Virus record (IMG/VR): IMGVR_UViG_3300025684_000067
Location: 1-24,134 of that record
Direction: 5' to 3' (one strand)
DNA from: a virus
Length of the DNA stretch: 24,134 nt
Within the stretch, counting starts at the first letter, position 1; each line of letters opens with the position of its first letter. The notes beneath the pieces were generated by a model. It was not told the DNA's origin and made no database searches. It was given only the letters and a program-made list of their open reading frames with translations. The translations under genes and the position numbers were made by a program. This document shows, one piece after another, positions 1-7,098 of the stretch.

Positions 1-1029
1 ACAGGCGCAGGCAAAACACTAATAACAGCCGCACTTAGTAGCAGTGTAGAAAAGTACGGGCGTAGTATTGTAGTTGTGCCTAACAAAAGTTTGGTTGTAC
101 AAACAGAAGAAGACTACATCAACTTGGGATTGGATGTGGGTGTTTACTTTGGTGACAGGAAAGAGTTTGGCAAAACACATACTATCTGTACGTGGCAAAG
201 TTTAAACAGCATGCTCAAGAACACAAAGAACGGAGTAGCACCTGTTACTATCGAAGCGTTCTTAGAAGATGTTATTTGTGTTATTATTGACGAAGTACAC
301 CAAGCAAAAGCTGACGCATTAAAAACACTATTAACAGGAGTAATGTCTAACATTCCTATTCGTTGGGGCTTGACTGGAACTATACCCAAAGAGAAACATG
401 AGTTTGCTAGTTTACATATAAGTTTAGGTGAAGTAGTAAATCAAATTGCTGCCAGCGAACTACAAGACATGGGTGTACTAGCACAATGTAACGTAAACAT
501 ATTACAAACACAGGACCACAAAGAGTACACCGAGTATCAACAAGAAATGCAGTATCTTGTTACAGACGATACACGCATACAATGGATGGCTGATCGCATT
601 AATGGTATTAAACAAAACGGCAATACTCTTATACTAGTAGACAGGATCAAAGCAGGAGAAAAACTACAAGAGTTAATCCCCGAAAGTGTTTTTGTTAAAG
701 GCGATGTTAAACTTAAAGATAGAAAAGATGCGTATGACGAAATCAAAGAAGGAACAAACCTGGTTATAATTGCTACTTACGGTGTTGCCGCTGTGGGCAT
801 TAACATCCCTCGTATTTTTAATTTGGTTCTTGTTGAGCCCGGAAAGAGCTTCGTTAGGGTAATTCAAAGTATTGGTCGCGGTATTCGTAAAGCCAAAGAC
901 AAGGACCATGTCGAAATCTGGGACATAACTAGTAGCTGTAAGTTTAGCAAGCGACATTTGACCAAACGGAAAGCTTTCTATAAAGAAGCAAACTATCCGT
1001 TTAAGGTTTATAAACTTAAAGAGTATTAA
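1..1029 (+). CDS. uvsW: UvsW-type superfamily 2 DNA helicase, 5'-truncated by window edge
   Basis: The open frame runs from base 1, so the N-terminus lies outside the window. The first visible codons encode TGAGKT, a Walker A motif. Downstream are a DEAH-like box (IIDEVHQAK), motif III (LTGT), and a C-terminal RecA-like lobe ending in motif VI (QSIGRGIRK). This order is that of SF2 helicases of the T4 UvsW family, which unwind branched DNA and R-loops in recombination-dependent replication. A GTG at 76 lies in frame but is after Walker A, so it is not the true start. About 343 residues are visible; T4 UvsW has about 500, so roughly the first third (the N-terminal DNA-binding domain) is missing. 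Family call is firm; the exact orthology to UvsW rather than another phage SF2 helicase is inferred from size and genome type. Confidence 0.9.
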   Translation, partial: TGAGKTLITAALSSSVEKYGRSIVVVPNKSLVVQTEEDYINLGLDVGVYFGDRKEFGKTHTICTWQSLNSMLKNTKNGVAPVTIEAFLEDVICVIIDEVHQAKADALKTLLTGVMSNIPIRWGLTGTIPKEKHEFASLHISLGEVVNQIAASELQDMGVLAQCNVNILQTQDHKEYTEYQQEMQYLVTDDTRIQWMADRINGIKQNGNTLILVDRIKAGEKLQELIPESVFVKGDVKLKDRKDAYDEIKEGTNLVIIATYGVAAVGINIPRIFNLVLVEPGKSFVRVIQSIGRGIRKAKDKDHVEIWDITSSCKFSKRHLTKRKAFYKEANYPFKVYKLKEY

Positions 1030-1030
1030 C

Positions 1031-1059
1031 TTGACCTATTAACCGGTTTGTGTTACATT
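1031..1059 (+). promoter_or_regulatory. sigma70-like early promoter
   Basis: TTGACC at 1031-1036, a 17-base spacer, then TACATT at 1054-1059. It starts two bases after the helicase stop and lies 23 bases before the ATG at 1083, leaving room for the AAAGGAT Shine-Dalgarno near 1071-1077. The spacing is canonical. The -10 is imperfect, hence moderate confidence. Confidence 0.5.
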
Positions 1060-1082
1060 AATATACAAATAAAGGATACCTT

Positions 1083-1583
1083 ATGAGAATACTTACAGCA
1101 GAAAATACTTGCTTTGAAATGTCTGACTTTCCAGAAGAAGTAAGCGATCTTCGGTTTGGTGTATTAGACAACAGCAATCCTGCAGACCCTGATTACTTTT
1201 TTATTCCTTTAATTTTTCTAGAAACGTTTAACGATCCTGCGTTTGTACTAAACATAGGGGGCAAAATTATACGTGTGCCTTACAATTGGCAAATACTGAT
1301 AGGTGAAGCAGACTATGGTGACCTTGAAGTACTTCCGTTAACAAGACTTAACGATAGAGATTTTAAAGCATTTGCATTTAATCCAATTAGCGATATTATG
1401 CCCGATTTTACACCAATTGAAATAGTTGATGTATATCATGACATTAAATGGTATTTTCCTAAATTAAAACCTGGTAATATGTTAGCAATACCATTAGAAA
1501 ATAAACCAAAGCCTAAATGTGCTTATTTTGTTAAAGACATTAGCAAACAATGCGAAATAGTAGATATTAATAAGGCTTGGTAA
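1083..1583 (+). CDS. conserved T4-like phage protein of unknown function
   Basis: A 166-residue acidic, soluble protein with no signal peptide or membrane segment. The ATG follows an AAAGGAT Shine-Dalgarno at good spacing. The sequence is rich in prolines and aromatics (for example DYFFIPLIFLE and KWYFPKLKPG), suggesting a compact beta-rich fold. I recognise its style from marine T4-like phages but know no assigned function. It sits between UvsW and a probable gp62, with its stop codon immediately followed by the next ATG, so it is probably translated together with the clamp-loader gene and expressed early from the promoter at 1031. A role in replication or recombination is suggested only by context. 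Confidence 0.8.
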   Translation: MRILTAENTCFEMSDFPEEVSDLRFGVLDNSNPADPDYFFIPLIFLETFNDPAFVLNIGGKIIRVPYNWQILIGEADYGDLEVLPLTRLNDRDFKAFAFNPISDIMPDFTPIEIVDVYHDIKWYFPKLKPGNMLAIPLENKPKPKCAYFVKDISKQCEIVDINKAW

Positions 1584-2069
1584 ATGAGCGAAAGTGGTAT
1601 TAAACTGGCAGATTTGTTTCGTGCAGTCAATAACAAAAACACAGACTGGTGGGAAACTCTTACCGAAGAACAGCAACATAAGTTTAGCAGTTGGTTGTAC
1701 AGCCGATATATGAGTATAGTACGACATAATAATCCTGACATGCATAGATACTATTTGATTAACGCAAATCAAACACTTAATCCATCAATTAGCATGCTTA
1801 CTAAAAATCATGCCAAATTAATATACCTGTTAATGACCACAATGGTCAATGAATACACCCGTGTGGATCATCAATACATTCCTCCGATGAAAAAGAACAA
1901 AGCTAACAAAGACATTAACACTATAATGAAATTGTTGCATCAAATTTATCCAAATTACAAGGACGACGAACTTGAATTGTTAGCATCAACAACAAACAAA
2001 AAAGAAGTAAAACAATTGTTACAAGATCATGGATACAGCGACAAACAAATCAAGGCATCGTTTAAATGA
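1584..2069 (+). CDS. 62: probable gp62-like clamp-loader small subunit
   Basis: A 161-residue protein starting directly after the preceding stop. The N-terminal part (LADLFRAVNNKNTDWWETL, then FSSWLYSRYMSIV) resembles the N-terminus of cyanophage gp62, where a short Trp-containing segment is followed by a helix of the type YxxNRxLSM. The C-terminus (ELELLAS, KEVKQLLQDHGYSDKQIK) resembles the helical end of the same family. In T4, gp62 joins the gp44 ATPase to load the gp45 sliding clamp. No catalytic motif is expected in this subunit. gp44 is not in the window, so the neighbour that would settle it is missing. The call rests on remembered family pattern, so it is moderate. Confidence 0.55.
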   Translation: MSESGIKLADLFRAVNNKNTDWWETLTEEQQHKFSSWLYSRYMSIVRHNNPDMHRYYLINANQTLNPSISMLTKNHAKLIYLLMTTMVNEYTRVDHQYIPPMKKNKANKDINTIMKLLHQIYPNYKDDELELLASTTNKKEVKQLLQDHGYSDKQIKASFK

Positions 2070-2794
2070 CTAGTAGTTTAAATGACATAATTAAGGCGGC
2101 AAAAGATCTAGGACCTATGCCTAAGGATTTTAAGTGTCAGTACTGTGGAAAAAGTTATGTTAAAGAAAGTACACTTGCTAGTCACTTGTGCGAACCGAAG
2201 CGCAGATTTCAACAAAGAAACGAAGTTGGTGTACGACTAGGGTTTATGTCTTATCAAAAGTTTTACAAATTTACACAAAATAAAGAAAAAACAACATATG
2301 AAAAATTCAGTTCTAGTCCTTATTATACAGCATTTGTTAAATTCGGAAGGCACTTGCACAGTATAAATGCTATAAAACCAGAACGCTTTGCAGAATGGGT
2401 TATTAAAAATAACAAAAAACTTGATCAATGGACCAAAGATGTTTTTTATAGCGAATACCTATTAGAATATATAAAAAATGAAGATACACAGGATGCACTA
2501 GAACGTAGTATAATAGAAATGCAAAAATGGGCAGAGATACACTCAAGTCAAGTTAATCATTACTTTAAATATGCCAATGAAAATAAAATTACACGAGCAA
2601 TAAGCAACGGCAGAGTTAGTCCTTGGATTATATATTGTAGTAGTAGTGGAATACAGATGCTAGAAAGATTAAATCAAGAACAATTGTCAATTGTGTTTGA
2701 GTGGATCGATCCTCAGTACTGGAATTCCAAATTAAAAAAATATCCTGCAGACACCGAATGGTGCAAAGATATTTTAAATAAATCAGGATTTTAA
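2066..2794 (+). CDS. C2HC zinc-finger protein of marine T4-like phages
   Basis: A 242-residue protein whose start overlaps the preceding stop (ATGA), so translation is probably coupled. Near residues 24-42 is a single zinc-finger-like unit, CQYCGKSYVKESTLASHLC, with the last His of a C2H2 finger replaced by Cys. The rest is helical and aromatic-rich (SPYYTAFVKFGRHL, FAEWVIKNNKKLDQW, DALERSIIEM) and lacks recognisable catalytic motifs. Similar proteins occur in marine T4-like phages without assigned function. A nucleic-acid-binding role in the replication block is plausible from the finger and from co-transcription with the gp62-like gene, but it is inference. Confidence 0.75.
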   Translation: MTSSLNDIIKAAKDLGPMPKDFKCQYCGKSYVKESTLASHLCEPKRRFQQRNEVGVRLGFMSYQKFYKFTQNKEKTTYEKFSSSPYYTAFVKFGRHLHSINAIKPERFAEWVIKNNKKLDQWTKDVFYSEYLLEYIKNEDTQDALERSIIEMQKWAEIHSSQVNHYFKYANENKITRAISNGRVSPWIIYCSSSGIQMLERLNQEQLSIVFEWIDPQYWNSKLKKYPADTEWCKDILNKSGF

Positions 2795-2816
2795 GTGGAC
2801 GAAGATGAATTAGAAA

Positions 2817-3242
2817 ATGTACCACAACATTAAAGAAGTAGAAACCGAAATAAAAACACTGTTGGAAAATTATCAACAGGCAGCAATGGGCACACATAGA
2901 GGTGCATATCCAGAAGTTAGCAAGATAACTCCTGTAGTTGAAGACGGTGTAATTTATTTACTACTCAGTGACTTGAGCAGACACACCGATAATATAAAAA
3001 GAAACCCAATAGTTACATTGTACTTTGCTGATAAAAACAAAAATCGTACACAAATGAATAACCCAAGACTTACATTATACGGTGTGTTGGAGAAAGTAAA
3101 AAAAACAGAAGAGGCATTAAAAAAGTTTGACAAACGTGATAAAGGTGCTAGTATGTACGGACAGTTTGGAGATTTTAACATCTATCAGTTTTCAGAAGAC
3201 GACAGACTGTATATCGCAGGCTTTGGAAAGGCTTACAAATGA
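2817..3242 (+). CDS. HugZ/PPOX-like FMN-binding split-barrel protein
   Basis: A 141-residue protein resembling the split-barrel domain of pyridoxamine 5'-phosphate-oxidase-like and HugZ/HutZ proteins. Visible motifs are a first strand pair (AAMGTHRGAYPEVSKITPVV), the segment LLLSDLSRHTDNIKRNPIVTLYF near residues 48-70 that is very HugZ-like (S-x-L-x-x-H-T-x-N), NNPRLTLYG near 81-89, and the C-terminal AGFGKAY resembling the GGFGxAY ending of HugZ. HugZ proteins bind heme or flavin and degrade heme; other relatives have different flavin roles. Only the barrel is present, without the extra C-terminal helical heme domain of full HugZ. The start has a weak ribosome site, and the gene is linked by ATGA to the next. 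The fold call is fairly firm; the substrate is unknown. Confidence 0.7.
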   Translation: MYHNIKEVETEIKTLLENYQQAAMGTHRGAYPEVSKITPVVEDGVIYLLLSDLSRHTDNIKRNPIVTLYFADKNKNRTQMNNPRLTLYGVLEKVKKTEEALKKFDKRDKGASMYGQFGDFNIYQFSEDDRLYIAGFGKAYK

Positions 3243-3625
3243 AAGTTAAAATTGGAAAGTATCCTAATCATAGGTTCTATCACAACTGGCTATACGACTG
3301 GTTTGGATATTCGCCTAAACAAAGAACAAGTATAAAGATTCACAAGTATGATACATGGAGCATGGATCATACACTTGCTCCTATCATCCTGCCTATGCTT
3401 GTACAACTCAAAGCAACTCAACACGGCTATCCAGCAAACTTGACAGAACAAGAATGGGATGATATACTAGATGAAATGATTTGGGCGTTTGAACAAAAGT
3501 GCCGAGATGATTGGATGGATGACTACGACTACAGCTGGGATAGTGAAGAAGCTAAAGTACACCAAGAACGCATGACAAACGGGTTTAAACTATTTGGAAC
3601 TTATTTTGAGAACTTGTGGGATTAA
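3239..3625 (+). CDS. conserved acidic Trp-rich marine phage protein
   Basis: A 128-residue protein starting within the preceding stop (ATGA overlap). It has a conserved-looking N-terminus (MKVKIGKYPNHRFYHNWLYD), a central segment with DTWSMDHTLAPIILPML, and an acidic Trp-rich end containing WDDILDEMIWAFE. This arrangement is common among small proteins of marine T4-like phages, where it has no known function. No catalytic motif, signal peptide or membrane helix is seen. Its place in the early block suggests early expression. I do not assign a role. Confidence 0.75.
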   Translation: MKVKIGKYPNHRFYHNWLYDWFGYSPKQRTSIKIHKYDTWSMDHTLAPIILPMLVQLKATQHGYPANLTEQEWDDILDEMIWAFEQKCRDDWMDDYDYSWDSEEAKVHQERMTNGFKLFGTYFENLWD

Positions 3626-3629
3626 GTAA

Positions 3630-4193
3630 ATGGATATTGATATCGATAGTGCAGACAGAGAACGTATTCTTCAACTAATACGCAATGTTCCAGCAAGCAT
3701 ACATAGAAAAGACGAAATTGTAAAACACAACACTGGTGTGTATGTTACGGATATTCCAGTTGATCCTAGCACAGGGTTGTGTACTATTGATCACAAGCAA
3801 AGCGAAGCAATGGGATACATCAAGTTGGACTTTCTTAATGTTAACTTGTACGAGCGTGTCAATGACCATGCACACTTAGATCGTTTAATAAACACAGAGC
3901 CAGACTGGGATCGTCTTAATGATAGAAGTTTTGTAGAAAATATTATACATATTGGTAATCATTATGACACACTACATCGCATGCCTAAACCAACAAACAC
4001 TATTCCTAGAATGGCAATGTTATTAAGTGTAATACGCCCGGCTAAACGACATTTAATAGGACTGCCGTGGAACGAAGTAGCTAAAAGTGTATGGGGAAAA
4101 CCCGACGACGGTAGTTACTTCTTTAAGAAATCCCATGCAGTTGCTTACGCAACATTGGTAGCAGTTAATATAAACTTAGACTGTGGTGTTTAG
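3630..4193 (+). CDS. miniature DnaE-like (Pol III alpha-type) protein
   Basis: A 187-residue protein that carries, in order, segments resembling conserved motifs of bacterial DNA polymerase III alpha. These are DIDID at residues 2-6 (compare the PDIDxDF catalytic pair), HNTGVYVTDIP at 33-43 (compare the HxAGVVI region), GYIKLDFLN at 62-70 (compare GLVKFDFLG, which holds the third catalytic Asp), RMAMLLSVIRP near 127-137 (compare the A-x-x-RPG region), and FFKKSHAVAYATLVAVN at 164-180 (compare FxKSHAxAYAxIAYxT). DnaE spreads these over about 400 residues, so this is a strongly shortened version without PHP, thumb or OB domains. Similar proteins are known to me from cyanophages as hypothetical. 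Polymerase activity is not implied. It ends the early block and converges on the minus-strand gene. Confidence 0.7.
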   Translation: MDIDIDSADRERILQLIRNVPASIHRKDEIVKHNTGVYVTDIPVDPSTGLCTIDHKQSEAMGYIKLDFLNVNLYERVNDHAHLDRLINTEPDWDRLNDRSFVENIIHIGNHYDTLHRMPKPTNTIPRMAMLLSVIRPAKRHLIGLPWNEVAKSVWGKPDDGSYFFKKSHAVAYATLVAVNINLDCGV

Positions 4194-4540
4194 TCTAGTT
4201 TTCTAACTAGCTGTATATTTTTTCTTTTTGTTCGTTTTGTGCTTAACTCGTTGAGTCTAACACAATGCCCGCCGATTATTTCTACTTCTTTACTAATCAA
4301 TGTTTTGGCACAATATGCAAACGGTTTCCAATCATTCTTGAGAAAAATATTAATTGGAATCATTCTATTAGATTCCCACCACCATTGATCGGCAAGGCGG
4401 AGGAACTTGCTTTTATCCTCTTCGCGTAATGTATTATAGTCGTATATTGTCGTAACATCATTGTCTTGATTTTGTATTACACAAACATATTCTATATTAC
4501 TGTATTTGACAATTGCCAAGAACGGGTATTTTTCTAACAT
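4190..4540 (-). CDS. conserved marine T4-like phage protein, only minus-strand gene
   Basis: A 116-residue protein. Its stop codon overlaps that of the convergent DnaE-like gene. The sequence has a beta-rich N-terminus (FLAIVKYSNIEYVCVIQNQD), a conserved-looking centre (FLRLADQWWWESNRMIPINIFL) and a basic end (KRTKRKNIQLVRKL). This WWWESN-x-x-(I/L)PI pattern with a terminal IQLV is one I know from T4-like cyanophages, without function. It is soluble, with no catalytic motif. It must have its own promoter in 4541-4600, where the sequence is very AT-rich, but I see no convincing -35 for it. Being antisense to the early transcript it might also influence read-through of the upstream block. Confidence 0.8.
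   Translation of the reverse strand: MLEKYPFLAIVKYSNIEYVCVIQNQDNDVTTIYDYNTLREEDKSKFLRLADQWWWESNRMIPINIFLKNDWKPFAYCAKTLISKEVEIIGGHCVRLNELSTKRTKRKNIQLVRKLD
4195..4229 (+). terminator. possible terminator after the early block
   Basis: Inverted repeat CTAGTT at 4195-4200 and AACTAG at 4205-4210 with a TTCT loop, followed after seven bases by a T-rich run at 4218-4229. It lies just after the stop of the DnaE-like gene, but inside the 3' end of the convergent minus-strand gene. The stem is short and AT-rich and the T run is offset, so this is weak. Confidence 0.3.
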
Positions 4541-4571
4541 TATTTTCTTTTCGTTATTACCTTATAATAAG

Positions 4572-4579
4572 GATAAATA
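4572..4579 (+). promoter_or_regulatory. T4-like late promoter box (GATAAATA)
   Basis: GATAAATA differs from the T4 late consensus TATAAATA by one base. Counting from it, transcription would start near 4585, 16 bases before the ATG at 4601, with AAGGACGAG between as ribosome site. A short palindrome (CCTTAT-A-ATAAGG, 4560-4572) abuts it. Confidence 0.65.
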
Positions 4580-4600
4580 TCTTTATTAAGGACGAGCCAA

Positions 4601-5353
4601 ATGATTAACTACTATGGATATTTATACAAACAAAGTCACCACGTAACAATCGGCGCAGGCTTGCCAGATAGGCAGAACAATATGTATTATGCAAAACCAA
4701 TAAAACTTCATAAAGGTGTAGATAATCCTATACAATTTAATATTAAAAATAACCATCAGAAAAAAGTTAATGTCGGCGGTAGTACTTTTGTATTAAATGT
4801 GATAGAGCCACAAACAGGCAGAGAACTGCTAACAAGAACTTTAATCATTGCAGACGGTGTTAAAGGAATTTTAACTACAACCTTTACTCGTGAAGATATG
4901 CAGACTTTTGACAAAAACAAATACAATTACGGAATTATTTGTACTCAAGGTGATGGCATTGAATATCCAGTTTATGTTGACGAAAACTACGATGCAAGTG
5001 GAACAATTGAAGTTCGTGGCGATGCGTATGCACAGCTAGTTTCTAGCAGCACACCTACAATTGGTGCATACAACGGCGGAGTAGCATATACAAGTGCAAT
5101 TGCAGTAGATGCTAGCAACACTGGTTTAAATACAGTTGCATACACGCTAGATGCGTTTGTGGGAAATATTGTAATTCAAGGACATTTAGAAGATTCAACT
5201 GCTACAAGTTTTTGGATTGATATTTCTACTAACACATATAGCAGTGCTACAACTGGAGTATATCCTGTAAATTTTGAAGGTATGTTTTCGGGTATAAGAT
5301 TTAAGATTACCAAAACATCAGGCGATGTAACAAAGATACAGCACAAAGTATGA
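4601..5353 (+). CDS. virion structural protein with BppU-like N-terminal domain
   Basis: A 250-residue protein rich in Thr, Ser, Gly and Asn, typical of beta-structured virion components. Residues about 30-110 (a KGVDNPIQFNIKN segment, later FVLNVIEPQTGRELL, and IADGVKGILTTTFTREDM) follow the pattern of the immunoglobulin-like BppU N-terminal domain used in phage baseplates and receptor-binding complexes. The C-terminal half (VSSSTPTIGAYNGGVAYTSAI and a later FWIDISTNTYSS) looks like a second beta-sandwich that ends in a FxGxxFKI-type strand. A late promoter box and good Shine-Dalgarno precede it. It overlaps the metallopeptidase gene by four bases. A baseplate, neck or fibre location is inferred. 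Confidence 0.65.
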   Translation: MINYYGYLYKQSHHVTIGAGLPDRQNNMYYAKPIKLHKGVDNPIQFNIKNNHQKKVNVGGSTFVLNVIEPQTGRELLTRTLIIADGVKGILTTTFTREDMQTFDKNKYNYGIICTQGDGIEYPVYVDENYDASGTIEVRGDAYAQLVSSSTPTIGAYNGGVAYTSAIAVDASNTGLNTVAYTLDAFVGNIVIQGHLEDSTATSFWIDISTNTYSSATTGVYPVNFEGMFSGIRFKITKTSGDVTKIQHKV

Positions 5354-6045
5354 GATTTAACGAATTTACAAATGAAGCAAAAATTAAACCCGATGAAGAT
5401 TTCATGGACCGGGTTGAAGAAATTATTGACGATAGTATCGAGGAATACAAAGAATACCTTGATGACAATAATGACAAAGATGACATCAGTGAGCTAGAAG
5501 AAATACTCAACAGCAACAATGTTGACGAACTTCCCATTGAGTTTATAACAGATTATTCACCACGCAAGGATCCAAACGAATGGGTTAGTGCCGCAGCTGA
5601 TTGGACTAAAGAAGAAGGCAAAAGCGTAAGAGTATTTTTGCATGCAAAAAATCTCGAAGGTGTTTGGGGTCCAGAAACATTTAAAAATATTCTAATGCGT
5701 ATGCTAGCCCACGAAACAATTCATTGGAAACAGTACGATAAAATAAATCCAGATACTTTAGAAAAACACAAAAGTGGATACATGAAGGGTGTGGAAAAGA
5801 AAAAGCAAGGCGGCACTGAACGTGATCTAATGAGAATGTATTTACGGGATCCGCACGAACTAATGGCATATGCACACGACTTAGCAGATGAAATGAAAAG
5901 CAACACAGACGATCCAGATGAAGCACTTCGCAATCCAGAAAAGTACAGAAACCAACTTCCTGTGTACGATCGATTCAGAAACAGTTTTCCTAAAGATGCC
6001 AAACAAATTAAACAATTAATGAAGTATACTGCCGATTATTATTAG
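5350..6045 (+). CDS. HExxH metallopeptidase-like protein with capsid-targeting-like N-terminus
   Basis: A 231-residue acidic protein. HETIHWKQ at residues 121-128 is the zinc-binding HExxH motif of zincins within a hydrophobic helix (ILMRMLA precedes it). About 45 residues later is DPHELMAYAHDLADEM (168-182), which could supply the third ligand and resembles the E-x-x-A-Y-A helix of minimal metallopeptidases. The N-terminus MRFNEFTNEA closely resembles the capsid-targeting sequence of T4 internal proteins (pattern M-K-x-x-x-x-F-x-x-E-A), which the gp21 prohead protease cleaves after Glu. I infer that it is packaged in the head and perhaps injected. It overlaps the upstream virion gene (ATGA) and shares its late promoter. 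Substrate unknown. Confidence 0.7.
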   Translation: MRFNEFTNEAKIKPDEDFMDRVEEIIDDSIEEYKEYLDDNNDKDDISELEEILNSNNVDELPIEFITDYSPRKDPNEWVSAAADWTKEEGKSVRVFLHAKNLEGVWGPETFKNILMRMLAHETIHWKQYDKINPDTLEKHKSGYMKGVEKKKQGGTERDLMRMYLRDPHELMAYAHDLADEMKSNTDDPDEALRNPEKYRNQLPVYDRFRNSFPKDAKQIKQLMKYTADYY

Positions 6046-6048
6046 TAG

Positions 6049-6077
6049 TTGACAGACTATTTTAGTTCTGTTAATAT
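6049..6077 (+). promoter_or_regulatory. sigma70-like early promoter for primase
   Basis: A perfect TTGACA at 6049-6054, a 17-base spacer and TAATAT at 6072-6077 (an overlapping TATAAT lies at 6075-6080 but would give a 20-base spacer). Transcription is predicted to start at about 6084, one base before the ATG at 6085. Confidence 0.65.
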
Positions 6078-6084
6078 AATACAG

Positions 6085-7086
6085 ATGAATACTATACAAC
6101 AATCATTATTAGATGTATTGCCACTGAAGCGCAAGCAAGCCAGTAAAGGCTGGCTTAGTTTCAATGCTCCGTGTTGCACGTATCAAAGCGAAACGCCCGA
6201 CACAAGAAGCCGCGGCGGTGTGATGTTTACTCCCGAAGGTGGCTTTAGTTATCATTGTTTTAATTGTAACTTTAAAACTGGATGGCAACCAGGTAGGCAC
6301 TTGGGCTTTAAGGCCAGGAACTTGTTTAGTTGGTTTAACATGCCGTATGATCAAATACAAGTATTGGTATTTGATGCAATGCGTAATGTTGATCGAGAAA
6401 TAGTTCAACAAGAGTTTAAGAAAAAAAGTAAAACATTTAAACCAGTTGAACTACCGGAGTGTGCTCCGTTGAATGAATTAATAGCAGCAGGTGCACAAGA
6501 TATTGACAAGGACATTGCCAGGATATATAGTTTTATACAAGAACGAGGTTTTAGTATTGACGATTATAACTGGCAATGGAGCCCAGATACAACCAATGGT
6601 ATGAACAAAAGAGTAATTATACCTTATGTGTGGCAAGGAAAAACAATTGGATATACAGCTAGAAGTACAATTAATGGCAGCAAATTAAAATACTTTAATC
6701 AAGTTGATAGTGACTATGTGTTTAACACTGACGCACAGACGCATGAACGAGAATTTGTGTTGGTTACTGAAGGTCCATTGGACGGAATAGCAGTTGGCGG
6801 AGTTGCAGTGTTGACTAACGAAGTTAGCGAAAATAAAGCAGAGATTATTGAAAGTCTGGGCAAACGTGTAATTGTTGTGCCTGACAGAGACAAAAGTGGA
6901 TTAAAGCTAATTGATGCAGCATTGCAGTATGGGTGGAGTGTAAGTTTTCCATTATGGGAAACTGATATTAAAGATTGTGCAGATGCATATAAGCGTTACG
7001 GTAAATTGTATACACTAAGAAGTATACTTCAAGAAGTCGAAAGTAGTGATTTAAAGATTAAATTGCGATCTCGAGAGTTGGTCTAA
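6085..7086 (+). CDS. 61: gp61-type DNA primase
   Basis: A 333-residue primase, close to the 342 of T4 gp61. An N-terminal zinc-ribbon region has NAPCC near residues 28-31 and YHCFNCNF near 57-63, the typical Cys pattern of phage primases. The central region contains a TOPRIM-like core: VLVTEGPLDGIAVGG carries the catalytic Glu and VVPDRDKSG the metal-binding DxD. It makes RNA primers for lagging-strand synthesis, working with the gp41-type helicase encoded next. I choose ATG 6085 and not the TTG at 6049, because that TTG is the -35 box and the conserved N-terminus begins at MNTIQQSLLDVL. No Shine-Dalgarno precedes the ATG, consistent with a leaderless message. Confidence 0.9.
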   Translation: MNTIQQSLLDVLPLKRKQASKGWLSFNAPCCTYQSETPDTRSRGGVMFTPEGGFSYHCFNCNFKTGWQPGRHLGFKARNLFSWFNMPYDQIQVLVFDAMRNVDREIVQQEFKKKSKTFKPVELPECAPLNELIAAGAQDIDKDIARIYSFIQERGFSIDDYNWQWSPDTTNGMNKRVIIPYVWQGKTIGYTARSTINGSKLKYFNQVDSDYVFNTDAQTHEREFVLVTEGPLDGIAVGGVAVLTNEVSENKAEIIESLGKRVIVVPDRDKSGLKLIDAALQYGWSVSFPLWETDIKDCADAYKRYGKLYTLRSILQEVESSDLKIKLRSRELV

Positions 7087-7098
7087 TAAAGGATTACA

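Noticed and set aside
1494-1772. Minus-strand reading frames opposite plus-strand genes, for example here and at 7506-7886 and 17129-17596
   Set aside because: They are shadows of strong plus-strand genes, with no ribosome sites and unlikely amino-acid composition (Ser, Leu, Cys and Phe rich).
3630-4193. The DnaE-like frame as a decayed pseudogene
   Set aside because: The frame is intact, has compact spacing with neighbours, keeps all the motif aspartates, and I recall similar full-length proteins in other marine phages.
6049-6084. TTG start that would extend the primase by 12 residues
   Set aside because: The TTG is the first three bases of the -35 box TTGACA, and the typical primase N-terminus begins at the ATG 6085.
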